The notes below the pieces were generated by a model that did not search any database, had not been told where the DNA came from, and worked only from the letters and a program-made list of their open reading frames with translations. Position numbers and translations under genes: made by a program. Below, one piece after another: positions 32,465 through 40,609 of a stretch of 64,000 bases of DNA (position 1 is the stretch's first letter; every line of letters begins with the position of its first letter). This stretch comes from Actinomadura craniellae (lineage in GTDB: Bacteria > Actinomycetota > Actinomycetes > Streptosporangiales > Streptosporangiaceae): assembly GCF_003289645.1 (NCBI RefSeq), contig NZ_QLYX01000016.1, positions 1-64,000 of the forward strand, read 5' to 3'.

Positions 32465-33403
32465 CTACCGGGAAGGAAACTCGAATTCCGGGTCGATCTG
32501 GGTCACAAGATCCTCGCCCACTGCCCGATTGGCCCAACTAAGGGCGTTTTTCAGGTGGAACTCCACCGCCTGGCGCTGGAACCCGGCCCAGTCCTTGGTC
32601 CGGGCGTCCACGGCGGCCCGCATCCGGTCGAGCGCCGCCGCGTTGCCCGGTTCGAGCACCACCCCGGACCGCCCCTGCTCCAGGGCGCGCACCGCGGCGG
32701 ACTGGCCGACCCAGGTCAGCAGGGCGTCGCCGACGTGCTCGCGCAGGTACGCCACGTCGTCCTCGCCCTGCACCTTGTTCCCGATCACCGCGAGGGGGAT
32801 GTCGTACCCGGCGGCGTACTCGGCGTACTGCCGGTAGACCCCGACGCCCTTGCGGGTGGGCTCGGCGACCAGGAACGTCAGGTCGAACCGGGTGAACAGC
32901 CCGGAGGCGAAGGCGTCGGCCCCGGCGGTCATGTCGACCACCGCGTACTCGCCCGGCCCGTCGACCAGGTGGTTGAGGTAGAGCTCCACCGCTCCCGTCT
33001 TGGAGTGGTAGCAGGACACCCCCAGGTCGTCGTCACCGAACGCCCCGGTGACCAGCAGGGAGACGCCGTCGACCTCCTGGGCGAGGGCGTGCACCGGGTC
33101 GTCGCCGCCCAGCCGCAGCAGCCGGGAGCCGCGCCCGGGCGGGGTGGTCTTGATCATGTCCGCGGCGGAGGCGATGCGGGGGTTGTCGCCGCGCAGGTAC
33201 TCCTTGATCGCGGGCAGTTCGTCGCCCATGGCGGGGATCTTCGCCGCCCGCTCCTCATCGAGGCCCAGTGCGACGCCGAGGTGCTGGTTGATGTCGGCGT
33301 CGATCGCCACGACGGGTGCGCCCCGCCCGGCCAGATGCCGGACGAACAGCGACGAGAGGGTGGTCTTGCCACTGCCACCCTTGCCGACGAACGCAATCTT
33401 CAC
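32465..33403 (-). CDS. MinD/CooC-like ATPase
   Basis: A 312-residue deviant-Walker ATPase. The P-loop is VGKGGSGKTTL at 7-17 (two lysines), with DADINQHLG and later VVDMTAGADAF and LVAEPTRKGVGVYRQY. It resembles CooC, which loads nickel into CO dehydrogenase, but the nickel-binding CxC is absent; the only cysteine region seen is GVSCYHSK. GTG 33403 has GGGGG five bases upstream. It lies 82 bases downstream of the cbiO-like gene on the same strand and may belong to that metal-uptake operon, which would make a metallochaperone role attractive though unproven. Confidence 0.8.
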   Translation of the reverse strand: MKIAFVGKGGSGKTTLSSLFVRHLAGRGAPVVAIDADINQHLGVALGLDEERAAKIPAMGDELPAIKEYLRGDNPRIASAADMIKTTPPGRGSRLLRLGGDDPVHALAQEVDGVSLLVTGAFGDDDLGVSCYHSKTGAVELYLNHLVDGPGEYAVVDMTAGADAFASGLFTRFDLTFLVAEPTRKGVGVYRQYAEYAAGYDIPLAVIGNKVQGEDDVAYLREHVGDALLTWVGQSAAVRALEQGRSGVVLEPGNAAALDRMRAAVDARTKDWAGFQRQAVEFHLKNALSWANRAVGEDLVTQIDPEFEFPSR

Positions 33404-33485
33404 AAAAACCCCCGAAGTGGCGATGAAAACCGTTGCCATTGTCAGGGTACAAGTGTTACCGGTCCGGGAACGCTGCGCAACCGGT

Positions 33486-34250
33486 TCAGCCGCGCCGCGC
33501 CACCGCCGGGTCGAAGCCGTACGGCAGCTCCAGCCGGTGCGCGTGCAACAGCTCCTCGTCGCCGAGGAGGTCGGGCGTGGGCCCGTCCGCGACGATCACC
33601 CCACCCGACAGGATCAGCGACCGCGGGCACAGCTGCGCCGCGTACGGCAGGTCGTGGGTGACCATCAGCACGGTGACATCCAGGCTCAGCAGGATCTCGG
33701 CCAGCTCCCGGCGCCCGGCCGGGTCCAGGTTGGAGGACGGCTCATCCAGCACCAGGATCTCCGGCTCCATCGCCAGCACCGTGGCCACCGCCACCCGGCG
33801 CCGCTGGCCGAAGCTGAGGTGCTGCGGCGGGCGGTCGGCGACCTCCGACATGCCGACCCGGGCCAGCGCCGACTCCACCCGGCTTTGCAGCTCCGCGCCG
33901 CGCAGCCCCAGGTTGGCCGGGCCGAAGGCGACGTCCTCGCGCACCGTCGGCATGAAGAGCTGGTCATCGGGATCCTGGAAGACGACGCCGACCCGGCGCC
34001 GGATCTCCCGCAGCGCCTTCCTGTCCTTCGGGTCGACCGCCAGCCCGCCGACCCGCACGGTGCCGAGCCCGCCGTTCAGGATGCCGTTCAGGTGCAGCAC
34101 CAGCGTCGTCTTGCCCGCGCCGTTGGGGCCCAGCAGCGCGACCCGCTCGCCGCGGCCGATGACGACGTCGACCCCGTACAGCGCCTGGGTGCCGTCCGGA
34201 TAGGCGTACGCGAGGCCCTGGACCTCCAGCGACGGCGGTGTCGTGCTCAT
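33486..34250 (-). CDS. cbiO: ECF transporter ATPase, CbiO type
   Basis: A 254-residue ABC ATPase energising a cobalt/nickel ECF transporter. Walker A LLGPNGAGKTTL (about 40-51), Q-loop VFQDPDDQLFMPTVREDVAFGP (the DDQ motif is characteristic of CbiO/EcfA), signature LSFGQRRRVAVA, Walker B ILVLDEPSSNLDP, and switch His in MVTHDLPYA. The ATG at 34250 overlaps the cbiQ stop as ATGA. It is the last of the four tightly linked transporter genes behind the Nur box. Confidence 0.93.
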   Translation of the reverse strand: MSTTPPSLEVQGLAYAYPDGTQALYGVDVVIGRGERVALLGPNGAGKTTLVLHLNGILNGGLGTVRVGGLAVDPKDRKALREIRRRVGVVFQDPDDQLFMPTVREDVAFGPANLGLRGAELQSRVESALARVGMSEVADRPPQHLSFGQRRRVAVATVLAMEPEILVLDEPSSNLDPAGRRELAEILLSLDVTVLMVTHDLPYAAQLCPRSLILSGGVIVADGPTPDLLGDEELLHAHRLELPYGFDPAVARRG

Positions 34251-35005
34251 CCCACCAGCCAGGCACCGGCGGCGACCAGGGCCGCCGCCGCGGGCAGCAG
34301 GGCCGCGGCCGTCCACTGGCCGGCGGTGGCGGGGGCCTCGTCCGCCGCCGGCATCCGGCCCTCGTAGCCGCGGCTCAGCATGGCCAGGTGGACGCGCTCG
34401 CCCCGCTCGTAGGAGCGCAGGAACAGCGCTCCGGCCGCCCGGCCCAGCACCCGCGCGTCGCGCAGGTCGCGCGGCTCGAAGGCGCGCGCCGCCCGCGCCA
34501 CCCGCATCCGGCGCAACTCGCCGACGACGACGTCCAGGTAGCGCAGCATGAAACCGGCGATCTGGGTCAGCAGCGGCGGCACCCGCAGCCGCTCCACGCC
34601 GAGCAGCAGCACCCGCGGCTCGGTGGTGGCGGCCAGCAGGATCATCGCCGCCGCGCCCAGGCTCGCCTTGGCCAGGATGTTGGCGGCGGCCCAGAGCCCG
34701 CTCTCGCTGAGCGCCACGCCGAGCACCTCCACCCGGGGGCCGTGCGCGACGAACGGGATCAGCAGGGCGAACGCCACGAACGGCACCTCGACCGTCATCC
34801 GGCGGGCGACGAATCCGGCGGGCACCCGGGCCGCCGCGGCGACGGCCGCGAGCATGAGGGCGTAGGCACCGAAGGCCCACAGCCGCTCCCGGGGGGTGGC
34901 CACCACCGCGAGCACGAAGGCCACCGTCGCCACGATCTTGCACTGCGGCGGCAGCCGGTGCACGGGGGTGGCGCCCGGCCGGTGGAGCCGCCCGATCACG
35001 CTCAA
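34247..35005 (-). CDS. cbiQ: ECF transporter T component, CbiQ type
   Basis: A 252-residue membrane protein, the transmembrane T component. It opens HRPGATPVHRLPPQCKIVATVAFVLAVVAT, has five to six helices, and carries the two Ala-Arg-Gly/Ala-like coupling motifs as RVARAARAF and AMLSRGYEGRMP, which contact the ATPase. TTG 35005 overlaps the preceding stop (TTGA); GTG 34999 is the alternative start. It overlaps cbiO by four bases. Confidence 0.9.
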   Translation of the reverse strand: MSVIGRLHRPGATPVHRLPPQCKIVATVAFVLAVVATPRERLWAFGAYALMLAAVAAAARVPAGFVARRMTVEVPFVAFALLIPFVAHGPRVEVLGVALSESGLWAAANILAKASLGAAAMILLAATTEPRVLLLGVERLRVPPLLTQIAGFMLRYLDVVVGELRRMRVARAARAFEPRDLRDARVLGRAAGALFLRSYERGERVHLAMLSRGYEGRMPAADEAPATAGQWTAAALLPAAAALVAAGAWLVG

Positions 35006-35310
35006 CTCGGGGTGTCGGCGGGTTCGCGGCGGCGCACCAGCCAGAACAGGCCGCCGCCGACCGCGAGGGTCAGGCCGACCCCGATGACCCCGGCCAGGCC
35101 GCCGGACAGCCGCTCGTCGTCCACTCCCTTGACGCCGTAGTCGCCGAGCGGCGAACCCGACAGCGAGTGCTCCTTCTCCTTGGCGGCGAAGCCGCGGTCC
35201 TCGGCGACCTTGCTCAGGCCGTCCGGGTCGCCGGAGGCGTAGAAGCTGACGAAGCCGGCGACGATCAGGGCCACCAGGAGGAACGCGGCGAAGAAACGCT
35301 TGGTGCTCAT
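35002..35310 (-). CDS. cbiN: PDGLE/CbiN-like accessory subunit
   Basis: A 102-residue protein with two membrane helices (FFAAFLLVALIVAGFVSFYA and GVIGVGLTLAVGGGLFWLV) flanking a DPDGLSKVAEDRGF segment, the PDGLE domain of CbiN/NikN subunits, which help the S component bind metal. It starts five bases after cbiM ends and its stop overlaps cbiQ. The symbol follows the cbi naming; nikN would be equally apt if the metal is nickel. Confidence 0.85.
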   Translation of the reverse strand: MSTKRFFAAFLLVALIVAGFVSFYASGDPDGLSKVAEDRGFAAKEKEHSLSGSPLGDYGVKGVDDERLSGGLAGVIGVGLTLAVGGGLFWLVRRREPADTPS

Positions 35311-35315
35311 AGGGT

Positions 35316-36005
35316 TCAGGCTCCCGAGGGCTGGGCGGTGCGGACTTCCAGGGGCCGCCGGACGGTACCGCGCAGCCCGTACACCAGGTCGGGCCGGACG
35401 GCGGCCACGCTGCCCACCGTGACGGCGGTGATCAGTCCCTCACCGAGACCGATCAGCACGTGCACCCCGAGCATGGCGGTCGTCAGCGTGCCGAGCGGGA
35501 TGTCGGCGGTGCCACCGATCGCGTACAGGACCACGAAGACCAGCGCGGAGGCGGGCACGGAGACGGCGGCGGCCAGGAACGAGGCGCCGGTCACCGCCGG
35601 GCGGTTGGCCGGCAGCACCTTGGTGACCAGCCGGAACACCCCGTAGGCGACCAGCACGCCGGTGACGGCCATCAGCGTGACGTTGATGCCGTACGCGGTC
35701 ACGCCGCCGTCGGCGAAGAACATCTGGACCAGCAGCACCACCGAGACGCACAGCAGGCCGGTGTAGGGGCCGACCAGGATCGCAGCGAGGGCGCCGCCCA
35801 TCAGGTGCCCGCTGGTACCGGCGGCGACCGGGAAGTTGATCATCTGGGCCGCGAAGACGAACGCGGCCGTCAGCCCGGCCAGCGGCGCGGTGCGGTCGTC
35901 GAGTTCCGCCCGCGCGCCGCGCAGCGCCACACCGATCCCGGCCGCGGCGACCACCCCGGCGCCGATCGATACGGGTGCGTCGAAGAATCCATCGGGTACG
36001 TGCAC
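35316..36005 (-). CDS. cbiM: ECF transporter S component, CbiM/NikM type
   Basis: A 229-residue substrate-binding membrane subunit for Co(II) or Ni(II). GTG 36005 gives MHVPDGFFDAP; the free N-terminal Met-His is the metal-binding site in NikM/CbiM, which makes this start nearly certain (the frame continues to 36059 but would bury it). Further marks are QMINFPVAAGTSGHLMGGALAAILVGP with the second conserved His, and QMFFADGGVTAYG. GGAGG precedes the start. A Nur box 58 bases upstream suggests nickel control. Confidence 0.95.
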   Translation of the reverse strand: MHVPDGFFDAPVSIGAGVVAAAGIGVALRGARAELDDRTAPLAGLTAAFVFAAQMINFPVAAGTSGHLMGGALAAILVGPYTGLLCVSVVLLVQMFFADGGVTAYGINVTLMAVTGVLVAYGVFRLVTKVLPANRPAVTGASFLAAAVSVPASALVFVVLYAIGGTADIPLGTLTTAMLGVHVLIGLGEGLITAVTVGSVAAVRPDLVYGLRGTVRRPLEVRTAQPSGA

Positions 36006-36062
36006 GCCGCCTCCATCACCGTTCGTCCTGCTATCGGCCAGTTTGGCGGCGTAGCACACTTA

Positions 36063-36079
36063 TTGCAAGAAAGTCGCAA
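36063..36079. promoter_or_regulatory. Nur box (nickel-responsive operator)
   Basis: TTGCAA-GAAAG-TCGCAA, read on the minus strand as TTGCGA-CTTTC-TTGCAA, fits the Streptomyces Nur consensus tTGCaa-N5-ttGCAA with one deviating base in one arm. It is the only such site noticed, and it sits in the 115-base space upstream of cbiM, at a position suited to block transcription. A short perfect hairpin (GCTATC-AAGC-GATAGC, 36085-36100) lies just beyond. Confidence 0.65.
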
Positions 36080-36120
36080 GAACGGCTATCAAGCGATAGC
36101 AATCCGGACGCTCGCTCGGG

Positions 36121-36735
36121 TCAGTCGAAGCTGGGATCGCGGTCGCGGCTGCGCTTCAGCTCGTAGAAGCCGTCGACTCCGGCGACCAGCAGCACGCCGT
36201 CCCACAGCCGGGCCGCCGCCTCGCCGCGCGGGATCGGGGTGACCACCGGGCCGAAGAAGGACACCCCCTCCACCGAGATCACCGGGGTGCCCACGTCGTA
36301 GCCCACCCGGTCCATGCCGTCGGCGTGCGAGGCCCGCAGCGCGGCGTCGTAGTCCTCGGACTCCGCTGCCGCGGCCAGTTCCGGGTCCAGCCCGGCGGCG
36401 CGCAGCGCGGCCTCGAAGGTGGCACGTTCCGCCGGCGCCTTCTCGTGGTGGAACCGCGTCCCCAGCTCGGTGTAGAGCGCGCCCAGCACCTCGGGCCCGT
36501 GCTTCTGCTCGGCGGCGATGCAGATCCGCACCGCCCCCCAGGCCCGCTTCATGAACTCCCGGTACTGCTCGGGGATGTCCTGGCCCTCGTTCAGCACCGC
36601 CAGGCTCATCACGTGCCAGCGCGGCTCGATCGGCCGCAGCTCGGCCACCTCGTGGATCCACCGCGAGGCGATCCACGCCCAGGGGCAGGCGGGGTCGAAC
36701 CAGAAATCCACCGGAGTACGCGCTTCTTGCGACAA
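36121..36735 (-). CDS. Rv2466c-like DsbA-fold protein with CPWA motif
   Basis: A 204-residue thioredoxin/DsbA-fold protein closely resembling the mycothiol-dependent nitroreductase Rv2466c of M. tuberculosis: VDFWFDPACPWAWIASRWI, WHVMSLAVLNEGQDIPEQYREFMKRAWG, IAAEQKHGPEVL, VGTPVISVEGVSFFGPVVTPIPRGEAA. Rv2466c has CPWC; here the second cysteine is alanine (C17-P-W-A), leaving a single active-site thiol. A monothiol mechanism through mycothiol is possible. It is divergent from pepN, as in M. tuberculosis. Confidence 0.9.
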   Translation of the reverse strand: MSQEARTPVDFWFDPACPWAWIASRWIHEVAELRPIEPRWHVMSLAVLNEGQDIPEQYREFMKRAWGAVRICIAAEQKHGPEVLGALYTELGTRFHHEKAPAERATFEAALRAAGLDPELAAAAESEDYDAALRASHADGMDRVGYDVGTPVISVEGVSFFGPVVTPIPRGEAAARLWDGVLLVAGVDGFYELKRSRDRDPSFD

Positions 36736-36877
36736 GGTGTGCCTCCCAGCACCATGACGGGCATTGCCCTCGTGCCAACAAGGCGTCCCGCCGCTTATTC
36801 CCGCCCGGCGCCCGGCGGGCCGGACCCGTCGTTGGTAGACATGGGGGAGCAGGTCCTATCCCGATCAAGGAGTACAT

Positions 36878-39424
36878 GTGGCAGGCAACCTCACGCGCGA
36901 CGAGGCGCGAGAACGCGCCCGGTTGCTCGACGTCGAGTCCTACGTGGTGGAACTCGATCTCACCACCGGGGAAGAGCGGTTCGGTTCGACCACCGTCGCC
37001 CGGTTCGGCTGCGCCGAACCGGGCGCCTCGACGTTCATCGACCTGCACGGCGCCGTCGTGCGCGAGGTGACGCTGAACGGGCGGGCGCTCGACCCCGCCT
37101 CCTACGACGCCGACCGGGGCCGCGTCCCGCTGCCGGGCCTGGCCGCCGACAACGAGCTGCGGGTGGTCGCCGACTGCGCCTACTCGCGGTCCGGCGAGGG
37201 GCTGCACCGGTTCGTCGACCCGGTCGACCAGAGCGTGTACCTCTACACCCAGTTCGAGACCGCCGACGCGCACCGCATGTTCACCTGCTTCGACCAGCCC
37301 GACCTGAAGGCCACGTTCGAACTGGCCGTCACCACCCCCCTGGGCTCGGGGTGGCGGGTGATCACCAACGAGCGCCCCGACGTCAACGGGATCCGCACCG
37401 GCACGTGGCGTTTCAGGCCCACCCCGCGCGTCTCGACCTACATCACCGCGCTGGTCGCGGGCCCGTACCACGTGGTCGAGGACGAATACCGGCGGCCGGA
37501 CGGCAGCACCGTCCCGCTGGGCGTCTACTGCCGGTCCTCGCTGGCCGAGCACCTCGACGCCGACGCGATCATCGAGGTGACCCGGCAGGGCTTCGAGTAC
37601 TTCGAGAAGGTCTTCGACCTGCCGTACCCGTTCAGCAAGTACGACCAGCTCTTCGTGCCCGAGTTCAACGCGGGCGCGATGGAGAACGCCGGCTGCGTGA
37701 CCTTCCTGGAGGACTACGTCTTCCGGTCGCGGGTGACCGACGCCGCCTACGAGCGGCGCGCCGAGACGATCCTGCACGAGATGGCGCACATGTGGTTCGG
37801 CGACCTCGTCACCATGCGCTGGTGGGACGACCTGTGGCTGAACGAGTCATTCGCCACCTACATGAGCGTGCTGTGCCAGAGCGAGGCCACCAAGTGGACC
37901 GGCTCGTGGACGACGTTCGCCAACCTGATGAAGGCCTGGGCGTACCGGCAGGACCAGCTGCCCTCCACCCACCCGATCTCGGCCGACATCCCCGACATCC
38001 AGGCGGTCGAGGTCAACTTCGACGGCATCACCTACGCCAAGGGCGCGAGCGTGCTGAAGCAGCTCGTGGCCTATGTCGGCCGCGACAACTTCCTGGAGGG
38101 CGTGCGCGGCTACTTCCAGCGGCACGCCTGGGGCAACACCGTCCTGGCCGACCTGCTGGACGCGCTGGAGGAGACCTCCGGCCGCGACCTGGCCTCGTGG
38201 TCGAAGGAGTGGCTGGAGACCGCCGGGGTCAACACGCTGCGTCCCGAGTACGAGGTGGACGCGGCAGGGAACTTCACCCGGTTCGAGGTGGTCCAGGGGG
38301 CGGTCGCCGAGTACCCGACGCTGCGCTCGCACCGGATCGCGATCGGCCTGTACGACCGCACCGCCGAGGGGATCGTCCGGCGGGAACGGGTCGAGCTCGA
38401 CATCGTCGGCGGCCGGACCGAGGTGCCCGAACTGGTCGGTGTCGCCCGGCCGGACCTGGTGCTGGTCAACGACGACGACCTGACGTACGCCAAGATCCGG
38501 CTGGACCCGCACTCGCAGGCCACCCTGGTCGAAGGCATCGGCGACATCCGTGAGGGGTTGCCGCGGGCGCTGTGCTGGTCCGCCGCCTGGGACATGACCC
38601 GCGACGCCGAGATGGCCACCCGCGACTACGTGCGGCTGGTGCTGTCGGGCGTCCGCGGCGTCACCGACATCTCCGTGATGCAGACGCTGCTGCGGCAGGC
38701 CCGCACCGCCGTCCACCAGTACGCCGACCCGGCCTGGCGCGAGACCGGGCTGCGGCTGATGGGCGACGCGCTGGCCGACCTGGCTCGCGAGGCCCCCGCC
38801 GGGTCCGACTTCCAGCTCGGGTACGTGCAGGCGTTCGCCGCGACCGCCGTCTCCGCCGAGCACCTGGACCTCGTCCGGGGGCTGCTCGACGGTTCGCAGA
38901 CCCTGGCGGGGCTGACCGTCGACACCGAGCTGCGCTGGGCGCTGCTGCGCCGCCTGGTGGTGACCGGCCGGGCCGGCGAGGCCGAGATCGACGCCGAGCT
39001 GGCCCGGGACGCCACGGCGGCGGGCGAGCGGCACGCCGCGGCGTGCCGGGCCGCCCTGCCCACCGCGGCGGCCAAGGCCGCGGCCTGGGCGGGCGTCATC
39101 TCCGGGACGCTGCCGAACGCGGTGTTCCGGGCCACCCTGGGCGGCTTCGTCGAGCCCGACCAGGCCGAACTGCTGCGACCCTACGCCGACGCCTACTTCG
39201 CCGAGGTGGGCCGGCTGTGGGACGAGTGGAGCAGCGACATGGCGCAGACCTTCGCCGAGGTCGCCTACCCGTTCCTGCAGATCGCGCCGGAGACGGTCGA
39301 GCGCACCGACGCCTACCTGGCCGAGCGGAACCCGCCGGCCGCGCTGGCCCGGCTGCTGTCGGAGGGCCGCGACGGGGTGGCCCGGGCGCTGCGCGCCCGC
39401 GCCAGGGATGCCGCCGCCGGCTGA
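36878..39424 (+). CDS. pepN: aminopeptidase N
   Basis: An 848-residue M1 zinc aminopeptidase that trims N-terminal residues in the cytoplasm. Exopeptidase motif AGAMENAG near 266-273; zinc motif HEMAHMWFGDLVT near 299 with the distal glutamate in WLNESFATY near 322. An ERAP1-like C-terminal helical domain is complete (VNDDDLTYAKIRLD onward). GTG 36878 follows AAGGAG. Neighbours and orientation agree with Rv2467 in mycobacteria. Confidence 0.96.
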   Translation: MAGNLTRDEARERARLLDVESYVVELDLTTGEERFGSTTVARFGCAEPGASTFIDLHGAVVREVTLNGRALDPASYDADRGRVPLPGLAADNELRVVADCAYSRSGEGLHRFVDPVDQSVYLYTQFETADAHRMFTCFDQPDLKATFELAVTTPLGSGWRVITNERPDVNGIRTGTWRFRPTPRVSTYITALVAGPYHVVEDEYRRPDGSTVPLGVYCRSSLAEHLDADAIIEVTRQGFEYFEKVFDLPYPFSKYDQLFVPEFNAGAMENAGCVTFLEDYVFRSRVTDAAYERRAETILHEMAHMWFGDLVTMRWWDDLWLNESFATYMSVLCQSEATKWTGSWTTFANLMKAWAYRQDQLPSTHPISADIPDIQAVEVNFDGITYAKGASVLKQLVAYVGRDNFLEGVRGYFQRHAWGNTVLADLLDALEETSGRDLASWSKEWLETAGVNTLRPEYEVDAAGNFTRFEVVQGAVAEYPTLRSHRIAIGLYDRTAEGIVRRERVELDIVGGRTEVPELVGVARPDLVLVNDDDLTYAKIRLDPHSQATLVEGIGDIREGLPRALCWSAAWDMTRDAEMATRDYVRLVLSGVRGVTDISVMQTLLRQARTAVHQYADPAWRETGLRLMGDALADLAREAPAGSDFQLGYVQAFAATAVSAEHLDLVRGLLDGSQTLAGLTVDTELRWALLRRLVVTGRAGEAEIDAELARDATAAGERHAAACRAALPTAAAKAAAWAGVISGTLPNAVFRATLGGFVEPDQAELLRPYADAYFAEVGRLWDEWSSDMAQTFAEVAYPFLQIAPETVERTDAYLAERNPPAALARLLSEGRDGVARALRARARDAAAG

Positions 39425-39488
39425 TACCGCCGTCCGGACCGGCCGAGACGGGCACCCCGGCCGGTCCGGACATGGCACAGTCAAGGAT

Positions 39489-40499
39489 GTGAAGACGGCG
39501 CACGAGTTGATGATCACCCTGGCCCGCAGGCACGCCTTCGGCGATCTGGCCGCCCTGGTCGCGGCCGGGGCGGTGCCCGCCGGGCGGGCCGTGCCGATCG
39601 GCGCGCTGTGCGCCTTCGGGCAGCGGGTGCTGGAACTCGACGCCGAGGACTTCGGCCTGCCCGAGGCCGCCGGTGAGGTGCCCGCCGACCTCCTCGACCG
39701 GGCCCGCTCCAGCCGGATGCCCCAGTCGGCCGCGGAGCGGCCGCGCGGGGCGCTGGCCACGCTGCGCCCGGCGTACGCGCTGCTGCTGGAGGTCATCGAG
39801 ATCCACTGGCGGCGCCGCGAGATGGCGGCGCTGGCTGCCGCGGTGCACATCGCCGGCGAGTACCTGCCCGCGCTGGCGTGGGAGCCGGTGCTCGGCCATG
39901 CCGCGGACCCGGAGCCGCTGCGGACCGCGGTCGTCGGCCCGGGCAGCTACTTCGGGGTACCGCAGCCGCGCACCCCGGATCCGGTCACCGGCGGCCGGCC
40001 GGAGCGCCGGTGCGAGCACACCCAGGCCCTCCAGTCGGCCGCCGGGCGGGCGCTGAAGGTGGCGGGCGAGCCGCCGTCGGGCTGGCGGGCCTACCTGGAC
40101 CGGCAGCACAGCCAGGTGGCCCGGGCGCTGGGGGTGTGCGCGGTCCGGTGCCGGACCCCCTGCTCGGTGGTGACCCGGCTGGACGCCGGCACCCGGGAGG
40201 CCCTCACCGACCGGTGCCGGCTGGCCCTGGAGTTCACCGACGGGGCGCTGGTCAAGCTGCGGCACGCCGCCCCGGTCGGGCACGGCTTCGGGGTGCCCTC
40301 CCCCGACGAGGTGCTGGACGCCTGGCGGCGGTCGCGCACCTCGCTCGCCCGCCGTCCGCTCGGCGCGGCGGTGCTCGCCGACGACGGGTACCCGCTGCCC
40401 GGCCTGCCCGCCCTGTTCTCCGCGGTCGCCGGCGCCCCGGTGCGGCCCGACACCCTGCTGCACGACGTCGCCGACCGCATCGCCGCCGCCCTGGACTGA
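39489..40499 (+). CDS. conserved protein of unknown function
   Basis: A 336-residue mainly helical protein that I do not recognise. Segments include VKTAHELMITLARRHAFGDLAALVAAG, PAYALLLEVIEIHWRRREMAALAAAVHIAGEYLP, an RRCEHTQALQ patch, and a Cys pair AVRCRTPCSVV. No membrane helix or signal peptide. GTG 39489 is 64 bases after pepN with AAGGA close by, so it may be read with pepN. Function should not be inferred from the neighbour. Confidence 0.6.
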   Translation: MKTAHELMITLARRHAFGDLAALVAAGAVPAGRAVPIGALCAFGQRVLELDAEDFGLPEAAGEVPADLLDRARSSRMPQSAAERPRGALATLRPAYALLLEVIEIHWRRREMAALAAAVHIAGEYLPALAWEPVLGHAADPEPLRTAVVGPGSYFGVPQPRTPDPVTGGRPERRCEHTQALQSAAGRALKVAGEPPSGWRAYLDRQHSQVARALGVCAVRCRTPCSVVTRLDAGTREALTDRCRLALEFTDGALVKLRHAAPVGHGFGVPSPDEVLDAWRRSRTSLARRPLGAAVLADDGYPLPGLPALFSAVAGAPVRPDTLLHDVADRIAAALD

Positions 40500-40609
40500 C
40501 GTCCCCGGGAGCGGCCGGCCGCACCGCTCGCAGCCGGGGTCGGGAGGCCGCACCGCCCGCGGACGGGGCAGGACGTCGAGGCGTTCGCCTGCCGGCGCGC
40601 TCGCCGGCC

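Noticed and set aside
36006-36120. Cobalamin riboswitch upstream of cbiM
   Set aside because: The space is only about 115 bases and no B12-box-like sequence was found; the Nur box explains it better.
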